From Oligoflexia bacterium (GTDB taxonomy: Bacteria; Myxococcota_A; UBA796; UBA2385), in NCBI GenBank assembly GCA_013152105.1, contig JAADHA010000496.1:1-5842 (forward strand): DNA of 5,842 nucleotides. The letters are read 5' to 3'. Shown here piece by piece: positions 1-5,101 of the stretch (positions are counted from its first letter, which is position 1; each line of letters starts with the position of its first letter). The notes below the pieces were generated by a model that was given only the letters and a program-made list of their open reading frames with translations, ran no database searches and had not been told where the DNA came from. Position numbers and translations under genes: made by a program.

Positions 1-1
1 C

Positions 2-640
2 CTGCCCAGCGCCTGCCTGGGGACCCTGCCCAGCGACCGAGCCTGCGCCGAAGCCCTGTCGATTGCCCAGCTCCCTCGCACGCGCCCTGAGAACATCGTC
101 GCCGCCGCGGCCGAGCTGCTCGCCCAGGGCAAGGTCCTGGCGCGCTGCGCCGGCAAGATGGAGTGGGGGCCGCGGGCCTTGGGAAACCGGTCGGTGCTGT
201 ACCGGGCGGACGAACCCGACGTGAACCGCTGGCTCAACGACCAGCTCAAGCGCAGCGAGTTCATGCCCTTCGCGCCGATCTGTCGGGCCGAGGACGCGGA
301 TCGCTGGTTCATCGGGGTCGACAAGGCGCCCGCTTCCAGCCACTTCATGACGGTGTGCTTCGATGTCAGACCGGAATTCCGCCAGCGCTGCCCGGCCGCC
401 GTTCACGTCGACGGGACCGCCCGTCCGCAACTGGTCAGCGCCCAGGACAAGCCTGATCTGCACGCGCTGCTCACGGCCTTTGGTGAGAGCACCGGCACGC
501 CCGTGCTGATCAACACCAGCTTCAATATGCACGAAGAGCCCATCGTAGCCACCGCCCAGGATGCCGTCCGAGCGTGGAAGGCGGCGGGCCTGGACGCGCT
601 GTGGCTGGGCCCCTACCTGGTGAAGCGCGACGGCGGCTGA
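2..640 (+). CDS. O-carbamoyltransferase (NodU/CmcH/TobZ family), C-terminal part, 5' truncated by window edge
   Basis: Enzymes of this family transfer a carbamoyl group from carbamoyl phosphate, via carbamoyl-adenylate, to a hydroxyl on a sugar, antibiotic or other small molecule in the cytoplasm. The frame is open from base 2, giving 212 visible residues; full members have roughly 500-600, so the N-terminal Kae1-like catalytic half lies outside the window. What remains is the YrdC-like C-terminal domain. It carries the signature MEWGPRALGNRS (about residues 53-64; Phe is more usual than Trp), FMPFAP in place of the common FRPFAP, then AVHVDGTARPQ and TGTPVLINTSFNMHEEPIV, followed by GLDALWLGPYLVK near the end. 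The TGA at 638-640 lies 21 bases before the stop of the oppositely oriented lipoprotein gene. The substrate cannot be told from this half. The ATG at 158 is internal, because homologous sequence (AAELLAQGKVLARCAGK) continues upstream of it in frame. Confidence 0.93.
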   Translation: MPSACLGTLPSDRACAEALSIAQLPRTRPENIVAAAAELLAQGKVLARCAGKMEWGPRALGNRSVLYRADEPDVNRWLNDQLKRSEFMPFAPICRAEDADRWFIGVDKAPASSHFMTVCFDVRPEFRQRCPAAVHVDGTARPQLVSAQDKPDLHALLTAFGESTGTPVLINTSFNMHEEPIVATAQDAVRAWKAAGLDALWLGPYLVKRDGG

Positions 641-660
641 GAACGGTCGCCGCTGCCGTC
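629..660. terminator. Possible weak hairpin between convergent genes
   Basis: GACGGC at 629-634 can pair with GCCGTC at 655-660. GGC at 635-637 can pair with GCC at 649-651, leaving a 3-base bulge and an 11-base loop. The stem overlaps the carbamoyltransferase stop codon and lies between two converging genes, where a bidirectional terminator is expected. No U-tract follows on either strand, so this is only a candidate; chance pairing in GC-rich sequence is quite possible. Confidence 0.22.
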
Positions 661-661
661 T

Positions 662-1408
662 TCAGCTCTCCTGAGCCCCATCTGCCTGCCACAGCGAGCC
701 CCAGGCGACGAAGAGCTCGGCGGTCAGCTTGTCACCCTTGCCATCGCTGCGCAGGATGCTGTTGCGCAGCACGCCCGCGTCGTCGTAGTGGGTGTGGGTG
801 TGCCGCAGGTCCATGGTTGTGCGCGCCACGCCCTTGCTGCCGTAGTGGACCAGCACGACGGTCCCGTCGTCCGCGATCGCCTCGACCACGGCGACGTGGG
901 TGATGCCATCGTCTCGCTTGCCATTGCGGTTGCGGTCGTAGGTGTCGTGAAAGAAGGCCACGTCGCCGATCTTGGGGGTGTTGCGCTTGGAGAGCAGGCC
1001 ATCTTCTTCGGCCAAGGCGTACATGTCTCGACTCGAACCGGACAGGTGCTGGCCAGCTCCGCTGTAGGCGGCCGCGACAAAACCCGAGCAGTCAGGACGG
1101 AAGCTCTCGCCACCGACCACCAAGCTGCGCTTGCCGACCAGACGCGCGGCCTGACGAGCCACGACTTCCCCGGCGCCGCCTCGCTTCCGACGGCCCGCGC
1201 GGGAGGCATGGGCTACTTCCTGGGCTGTCTCGCTGGCGGCCTCGCTGGCGGCCTCGCTGGCTGCCTCGCCCGAAGCCTCGCTGGCTGCCTCGCCCCCTTG
1301 CCATGCCAGGTGGTCGACGGGACCAGGCATTCGCATCCGGTGGGCCGCACAGCCCGGCGCCAGCAGGGCGGCAGTGAGGAGAAGCGGTATGAGGTAAGGT
1401 CTGGCCAC
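662..1408 (-). CDS. NlpC/P60-like peptidoglycan hydrolase/amidase lipoprotein
   Basis: Predicted exported lipoprotein of 248 residues with a papain-fold cysteine hydrolase domain, probably cutting cell-wall peptides. From the GTG at 1408 it has a compact type II signal peptide: basic ARPY, a hydrophobic stretch LIPLLLTAALLA, and APG before Cys20. A low-complexity linker (about residues 39-62) of repeated EAAS units follows, then basic AGRRKRGG, then the catalytic domain. The likely nucleophile is Cys107 in PDCSGFV, with His171 in ITHVAVVEAI and His188 in LVHYGSK as probable triad members; IGDVAFFHD precedes the histidine, as in NlpC/P60 and CHAP-type domains. Between them lies DRNRNGKRDDG (residues 158-168), which looks like an EF-hand/TSP3-type calcium loop. 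A TTG at 1444 in the same frame would add 12 residues and weaken the signal peptide; the GTG start also fits a leaderless promoter. The assignment to NlpC/P60 rather than CHAP is less certain than the hydrolase fold. Confidence 0.85.
   Translation of the reverse strand: MARPYLIPLLLTAALLAPGCAAHRMRMPGPVDHLAWQGGEAASEASGEAASEAASEAASETAQEVAHASRAGRRKRGGAGEVVARQAARLVGKRSLVVGGESFRPDCSGFVAAAYSGAGQHLSGSSRDMYALAEEDGLLSKRNTPKIGDVAFFHDTYDRNRNGKRDDGITHVAVVEAIADDGTVVLVHYGSKGVARTTMDLRHTHTHYDDAGVLRNSILRSDGKGDKLTAELFVAWGSLWQADGAQES
1229..1294 (-). repeat. 12-bp in-frame tandem repeat encoding the EAAS linker
   Basis: On the minus strand the unit GAGGCCGCCAGC and close variants (GCA for GCC, and one unit interrupted by a Gly codon) is repeated about five times. 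It encodes Glu-Ala-Ala-Ser. It sits just after the lipidated cysteine region of the hydrolase and before the catalytic domain, so it forms a flexible or helical, negatively charged spacer. Being in-frame and near-identical, it can expand or contract without breaking the gene. Confidence 0.8.
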
Positions 1409-1444
1409 GTCAAGACTGTAGCCGAAGGGGGACAGAGTCGGCAA
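1409..1444 (-). promoter_or_regulatory. Candidate sigma-70-type promoter giving a leaderless lipoprotein mRNA
   Basis: Read on the minus strand, TTGCCG (1444-1439) is followed after 18 bases by TACAGT (1420-1415), a plausible -35/-10 pair. Six bases separate the -10 from the GTG at 1408, so the expected transcription start is at, or within a base of, the start codon itself. No Shine-Dalgarno is visible before either the GTG or the alternative TTG, which fits a leaderless message. The match is by eye; GC-rich bacteria with many sigma factors make such calls uncertain. Confidence 0.4.
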
Positions 1445-1646
1445 CGCTGCAGATCGAGCGCAAGTCGTCGGCAGGGGTCAGGACCCGCTGCCCGAGAGAT
1501 AGCCTCCCCCCGCCAGAAAGAGCGCACCGGACATTGTCGCAGACGATGATCGGTGCCAAAAAATGCCATCACGGAATCTGGGACAGGAGGATAGATTCCC
1601 GTCGCTGGGTCGATCCGGGCCAGGCATCGCCTCTTGCGGTGCGCCC
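1445..1646. other. Intergenic stretch with no recognised gene
   Basis: This lies between the divergent promoters. It contains a short A-run (1558-1563) and a locally less GC-rich patch around 1550-1600. A perfect AGGAGG at 1585-1590 is not followed by ATG, GTG or TTG at a usable distance. Short open frames cross it on both strands, but none has a convincing start signal or a recognisable product. It could hold operators or an upstream promoter; no clear inverted-repeat operator was seen. Confidence 0.5.
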
Positions 1647-1655
1647 TGCTATGGT
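1647..1655 (+). promoter_or_regulatory. Candidate extended -10 promoter element
   Basis: TGCTATGGT matches an extended -10 (TGn followed by TATGGT, close to TATAAT). No good -35 is present at the usual 17-base spacing; the TTGCGG at 1634-1639 is too close. An extended -10 can work without a -35. Transcription would start near 1662, about 37 bases upstream of the small ORF, and could also read through to the glycosyltransferase/radical SAM pair. Confidence 0.35.
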
Positions 1656-1698
1656 GCGGCCCCTGCCAACTCCGAGCGCGCAGACGCAGGAGCCAGCG

Positions 1699-1803
1699 AT
1701 GACATCGCCAAGGAACCTGGTCGAACCCACATGGACTGCCTGGGACGAGCAGCCGCCGGACGACGGCGGGTACACCGGAGAATCGGAGCGCACGGGCGAC
1801 TGA
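1699..1803 (+). CDS. Putative small ORF, 34 residues, unknown function
   Basis: I do not recognise this peptide. The ATG at 1699 has a strong Shine-Dalgarno, AGGAG at 1688-1692, with a 6-base spacer, and a candidate extended -10 lies about 45 bases upstream. The product is short and acidic. It begins MTSPRNLVEPTWTAW and continues with DEQPPDDGGYTGE, ending in SERTGD, with two Trp residues close together and no Cys, signal peptide or membrane segment. It ends at a TGA (1801-1803) followed by a GC-rich hairpin, and lies 190 bases upstream of the glycosyltransferase. It could be a leader peptide, a modified-peptide precursor, a small regulator or a chance ORF. The frame is open further upstream (ATG at 1651, TTG at 1534), but those starts lack a binding site. 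Confidence 0.35.
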   Translation: MTSPRNLVEPTWTAWDEQPPDDGGYTGESERTGD

Positions 1804-1810
1804 TCCGAGC

Positions 1811-1830
1811 GCGCCCTCTGGACGGGGCGC
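1811..1830 (+). terminator. GC hairpin just after the small ORF (terminator or attenuator candidate)
   Basis: GCGCCC at 1811-1816 pairs perfectly with GGGCGC at 1825-1830 around an 8-base loop, starting seven bases after the small ORF's stop codon. There is no run of T after it, so a classical intrinsic terminator is not supported. It could be a Rho-assisted stop, an attenuator ahead of the glycosyltransferase gene, or chance. The rest of the gap to 1993 contains a C-run near 1856-1861 and nothing else recognisable. Confidence 0.25.
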
Positions 1831-1981
1831 CGGTCGGTCCCCAGCCAAAGGCGGCCCCCCCGCTCGCTGAGAGGTCAGGCCGTTGAACACGATGCCCGGC
1901 ACCATCTGGACGAGCTGGTCGGCGTTCGTGAACGCCTCTCGCGGACCGTCCTCCACAGCCATGGGCCGCTTCTGCCGCCGG

Positions 1982-1986
1982 GGAGG
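1982..1986 (+). promoter_or_regulatory. Shine-Dalgarno deciding the glycosyltransferase start
   Basis: GGAGG within a purine-rich GGGAGGGG run, 7 bases before the ATG at 1994. It is the best-placed binding site among the candidate starts at 1883, 1892, 1961 and 1994. Confidence 0.5.
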
Positions 1987-1993
1987 GGCCGGC

Positions 1994-3331
1994 ATGGCCC
2001 TGCTGGCCCTCGCCGCGACCGGACTGCTGGGTGTCCTCGCCTGGCACCACCCCGAGCTGCGGCTGGTGGACTTTGTGGCCTTTGCCGGGCGAGCCCGGCG
2101 GGTGTTGGGTGGGCTGGACCTGCTGAGCCCGCGCTACCCCGTGGGCTACCCAGCACTTCTGGGGCTCGGCAAGCTGGCGCTGGGCGATGTGCTGGTCGCG
2201 GGCAAGGTGTTGGCGGTGGCGGCGGGAGTGGGGGCGGTACTGGTGACGGGACGCTGGCTGGGCCTGATGTCTGGCCTGTGGCTGTTGGTCCAATTCCCCC
2301 TGCTCGGCGCGGCGAGCACCGAGGGCACCGATCTGCCAGCGCTGGCCTTGGCTCTTGGGGCACTGGCGCTCGCCTTCCCCGCTGCTGGGGCCAGGCGCGC
2401 TGGTGCCGATCGGAAGGGTGTGCATGCGGGCCTGCTGGCGGGCGCGCTGAGTGGTGCCGCGATGATGATGCGCTACCCCGCGGCGCTCGTCCTGCCGGTC
2501 GTGCTGCTGGGCGTCTCTCTGCGCCATCCCCGAGGGGGTCGCGCCCTGGGCCTCGCCCTGCTGGGCCTGGTGCTGGTCACCGCGCCGCACTGGCTGACGG
2601 CGCTCTACACTGGCGCGCCCTTGATGCCGGCTGTGGCCGAGAACGCGGCGATCGGCGCTGGACCCCAGGCCGTCGACGCGCTGCATCGCTTCTGGCCTGG
2701 GCTGCGGCGTGCCTTGGGACTGGCCCTGGCGGCCTGGCCGGCGCGCCTGGGTGCGCTGGGCCTGTTGATCGGCCTGCTCAGGCGGGACCGCCGAGCGGCC
2801 GCCCTGACGCTGTGGGGTCTGCTCCACCTCGTGCTGCTGGGCTTCTTCTTCTCCAACCCTCGCCTGGTCCTGCCCGCGACCGTTGCGGCCAGCCTGGGGG
2901 TCGCCTTCCTGGTGCCTCGCTTCGTGTTGCTGCCGCTGGCCGGGGCTGTCCTGTGGTGGACCGCTCCGGCCGCCTGGCAGAGCGCGCCGGGTACCCGGCC
3001 CCTCCAGCAGATCGTGGCCGCCGCGGACGGACTCCCGGGCCCGGTGGCGTCGACTTCTCCCTGGTTCTACCTGCGTCGGAGCGATGGTTGGTTGGACGCG
3101 CCGGTGCTGATAAAGCGCGCCGCGCTGCCGGGTGCCACCCCGGGTAGCGTCACTCCTGAGAGCCTGGTCACTTGGGGCCAGCAGCAGGGGATCCACCTGG
3201 TGGTGGTCGACACCGGGCGAGTCGCTCGCACCTATCCAGGCCTCCGCCCCTTGCTGAGCGAGCCGCAGCCCGGGCTGGTCGAGTTGGCCCGCAGCTCGGG
3301 CTGGCGCCTGCTGAGCCTGGGGGGCTCGTGA
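1994..3331 (+). CDS. GT-C fold polytopic membrane glycosyltransferase (PMT/ArnT-like)
   Basis: A 445-residue integral inner-membrane protein with about ten hydrophobic segments in residues 2-322 and a soluble tail of about 120 residues. GT-C enzymes transfer a sugar from a polyprenyl-phosphate donor to a lipid, glycan or protein on the outer face of the membrane. Family-like features are a first loop with an acidic residue (Asp26 in LRLVDF), then YPVGYPALL (49-56), GAASTEGTDLP (105-115) where these enzymes often carry an acidic loop, MMMRYPAALVLPVVLL (157-172), and FFFSNPRLVLPA (284-295). The ATG at 1994 is preferred because GGAGG at 1982-1986 lies 7 bases upstream. The ATG at 1961 would add a basic MGRFCRRGGAG segment that suits the positive-inside rule but has no binding site; a TTG at 1883 preceded by GAGAGG is a third option. 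The stop overlaps the next gene's start, so the pair is co-translated. Acceptor and sugar are unknown, and sequence match by eye is family-level only. Confidence 0.8.
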   Translation: MALLALAATGLLGVLAWHHPELRLVDFVAFAGRARRVLGGLDLLSPRYPVGYPALLGLGKLALGDVLVAGKVLAVAAGVGAVLVTGRWLGLMSGLWLLVQFPLLGAASTEGTDLPALALALGALALAFPAAGARRAGADRKGVHAGLLAGALSGAAMMMRYPAALVLPVVLLGVSLRHPRGGRALGLALLGLVLVTAPHWLTALYTGAPLMPAVAENAAIGAGPQAVDALHRFWPGLRRALGLALAAWPARLGALGLLIGLLRRDRRAAALTLWGLLHLVLLGFFFSNPRLVLPATVAASLGVAFLVPRFVLLPLAGAVLWWTAPAAWQSAPGTRPLQQIVAAADGLPGPVASTSPWFYLRRSDGWLDAPVLIKRAALPGATPGSVTPESLVTWGQQQGIHLVVVDTGRVARTYPGLRPLLSEPQPGLVELARSSGWRLLSLGGS

Positions 3332-5052
3332 ACCCGGAACTGCAGCCCCCCTCGGTGCTGTTGGTCTACGCCAACCCGGCGATCACCGCGACACCGGTCG
3401 CGCCCTACGGCATGGAGCGCGTCGCCCACGCCTTGCGCCTGGCGGGCTGTCGGGTCGAGCTGCTGGCCCCCTTCATGGATGCGGATCCAGTCGCGAGCCT
3501 GGCCCAAGCGCTGGCCACGGCGCCCTGGGCCCTGGTCGGCTTCAGCGTGCGAAACATCGACGACGCGCTGGTCGTGCGTGGGCCCGAGGGCGATCCCCGG
3601 GGCATTGACACGACCTTCTACCTGGACGAGGTGCGGCCCCTGGTCGCCTTGGCCCTCGCGGCCCTCGGGCCCGACCGCGTCGTCCTGGGGGGCCCCGCCG
3701 TGTCCAGCGCTCCCGAGTTGGTCACGCGCTATCTCGGCGCGAGCTGGGCCATCGCCGGACCGGCCGACGATCTGGTGTGGCGACTGGGACGCGGCCTGGC
3801 CACCGGCCAGGGGGTCGCCCTGGATCCCGACCCGCGCCTGGTGCAGCTCGGCGCTCATGGCCCCCTCGACAGCGGTCCCGAAGCGGTCGGCCCGGCCCAC
3901 GATCCCCGTCCGCGAGCGCGGGCCTTCGCCGCCGCCTGGCGCCCGGCTCCTGGGCCCACCCCGCGCATGGGTCCCTACCTGGGCTTGGCCCTGGCTCGGG
4001 GCGGGCGCGTACCGGTGCAGATCTCGGCCGGCTGCGACCGTCGCTGCTCCTTCTGCGTCGAGGCTCGCTTCACCGGTCACATCGTGCGTCCGCGACCGGT
4101 GGCCGAGATCGTCGCCGAGATCGACAGCCTGGTGGCGGTCGGCGTGCGCCGGATCTGGCTGGCCTGTAGCGAACTCAATGTGCCCGACGAGCGTCACGCC
4201 ATCGCGGTCTTGACCGCTCTGGCCGGCCGCGGCCTGGACCTGCAGTCCTTCGTCCAGGTCGCGCCGGTCAGCGACGCCCTGCTCGACGCCATGGAGGCGG
4301 CGGGCCTGGACCCCACGGCGCTCTCCTTCGAGCTGGGTCACCTCGACGACACGCTGTTGAGGGCGGGTGCCGGTCCCGCCAATCGCGCCGCCATCGACCG
4401 GCTGCTGGAGACCTGGCTAGGCCGCGGTTATCGCACCCTGGGCGGGTCCATCCTGCTGGGGGCCCACCCGCTGGAGACGGATGCCACCCTGGACCGCGCC
4501 CTGTCGACCGCCCTGGAATTCGACGCGGCCCTGCCCGATGGCCTGGGTCTGGCCTATGCCTGCGGTGGTCGCGTCTATCCCCGTACGGCCCTGGCGGACT
4601 GGGTCGGCGCCCACCCCCAGCTCGCCGCGCCGTCCCTCTACGGAGCACGCGATCCCACCTTCTTGCGGCCGGTCGTCTTCTGCCGCCCCACGGCGCCTCG
4701 TGCCCTGATGGCCAGGGTCGGCCAGGCCCTTGCGGGGGCTCGCGGCAGGATGGGGCCGATGAACGCCGACGCGCCGACCGGTGACCGCCTGGCCGTCGAA
4801 GCCCTGGTCAGTCGCGCGATCTGGCGCCTGCAGGAAGACCGCCTCGACGCCGCTCAATCGTGTCTGCTCGACGCGCTGCGCCTGGACCGGGACCACCTCG
4901 AAGCCCTGGCCCAGCTCGCCCAGCTCCAGGCCAATCAGCTCGCCCAGCCCCAACAGGCGGTGATCACGCTGCGACGCCTGTTATCGGTGCTGTCCTCGAC
5001 CGACCCGCGACGGGCCGAGGTGCTGCGTGCCTTGGAGCGCCTGGGGGCTTGA
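3328..5052 (+). CDS. B12-binding-domain radical SAM protein with C-terminal TPR-like tail
   Basis: A 574-residue cytoplasmic protein starting at GTG 3328, which overlaps the preceding TGA (3329-3331) by the GTGA arrangement typical of translational coupling. Residues about 9-165 resemble a Rossmann-type cobalamin-binding domain (VLLVYANPA, YGMERVAHALRLAG, ALVGFSVRNIDD, VVLGGPAVSSAPE), without the DxHxxG cobalamin-ligand motif, as in many radical SAM relatives. Residues 230-460 form the radical SAM domain, with the iron-sulfur motif CDRRCSFC (Cys236, Cys240, Cys243), IWLACSELNVP (276-286) and GGSILLGAHPLET (372-384). Residues about 489-574 are helical, with TPR-like pairs (AIWRLQEDRLDAAQSCLLDALRL; then HLEALAQLAQLQA). 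The architecture is that of class B radical SAM methyltransferases, and the N-terminal motifs recall TsrM (tryptophan 2-C-methyltransferase)-like proteins, from memory only. The reaction could be methylation of an unactivated carbon or phosphorus, or another cobalamin-assisted radical step; the substrate is unknown. A longer frame back to 3172 overlaps the glycosyltransferase and is rejected. Confidence 0.88.
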   Translation: MNPELQPPSVLLVYANPAITATPVAPYGMERVAHALRLAGCRVELLAPFMDADPVASLAQALATAPWALVGFSVRNIDDALVVRGPEGDPRGIDTTFYLDEVRPLVALALAALGPDRVVLGGPAVSSAPELVTRYLGASWAIAGPADDLVWRLGRGLATGQGVALDPDPRLVQLGAHGPLDSGPEAVGPAHDPRPRARAFAAAWRPAPGPTPRMGPYLGLALARGGRVPVQISAGCDRRCSFCVEARFTGHIVRPRPVAEIVAEIDSLVAVGVRRIWLACSELNVPDERHAIAVLTALAGRGLDLQSFVQVAPVSDALLDAMEAAGLDPTALSFELGHLDDTLLRAGAGPANRAAIDRLLETWLGRGYRTLGGSILLGAHPLETDATLDRALSTALEFDAALPDGLGLAYACGGRVYPRTALADWVGAHPQLAAPSLYGARDPTFLRPVVFCRPTAPRALMARVGQALAGARGRMGPMNADAPTGDRLAVEALVSRAIWRLQEDRLDAAQSCLLDALRLDRDHLEALAQLAQLQANQLAQPQQAVITLRRLLSVLSSTDPRRAEVLRALERLGA

Positions 5053-5055
5053 TCC

Positions 5056-5079
5056 GGCCGTGTGGCCGTGTGGCCGTGT
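5056..5079. repeat. Three exact tandem copies of an 8-bp unit between convergent genes
   Basis: GGCCGTGT occurs three times in a row with no mismatch, filling most of the 38-base gap between the radical SAM stop (5052) and the stop of the opposite gene (5091). The unit is not a multiple of three and lies outside both coding regions, so copy number can vary without a frameshift. Confidence 0.85.
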
Positions 5080-5083
5080 GAGC

Positions 5084-5101
5084 GCGTGCCTCAGCGCACG
5101 C
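5084..5101. terminator. Possible short hairpin at the convergent gene ends
   Basis: GCGTGC at 5084-5089 pairs with GCACGC at 5096-5101 around a 6-base loop that contains the minus-strand stop codon. It might help end transcription from both sides, but it has no U-tract, and a 6-bp stem is weak evidence. Confidence 0.2.

Noticed and set aside
1229..1294. The short tandem repeats considered as a CRISPR-like array
   Set aside because: Units are 12 bp, contiguous, coding and without spacers.
788..1549. A 253-codon plus-strand frame opposite the lipoprotein gene
   Set aside because: Its Gly/Ala/Leu repeats are the mirror of the EAAS tandem repeat. The minus strand has the lipobox and catalytic motifs.
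1585..1590. A perfect AGGAGG Shine-Dalgarno-like sequence
   Set aside because: No ATG, GTG or TTG follows at 4-12 bases in the plus direction, so it does not serve a recognisable gene.
1213..1995. A minus-strand frame across the intergenic region whose first ~35 residues (near 1860-1962) look protein-like
   Set aside because: Past that stretch it becomes Arg/Pro-rich without motifs, it runs antisense through the lipoprotein promoter, and no binding site precedes its ATG. A gene remnant cannot be excluded but is not supported.
1649..3196. A long minus-strand open frame (515 codons) opposite the glycosyltransferase
   Set aside because: The translation is Gln/Arg/Pro-rich low complexity with no motif, whereas the plus strand gives a coherent membrane protein. 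Long antisense frames are expected in GC-rich DNA.
3172..3327. An N-terminal extension of the radical SAM frame upstream of the GTG at 3328
   Set aside because: It overlaps 156 bases of the glycosyltransferase in another frame, and its translation is Arg/Pro/Ala-rich noise. Homologous-looking sequence begins after the GTG.
3232..4341. A 369-codon minus-strand open frame opposite the radical SAM gene
   Set aside because: It shadows a clear B12/radical SAM coding sequence, and its translation is compositionally biased with no family features.
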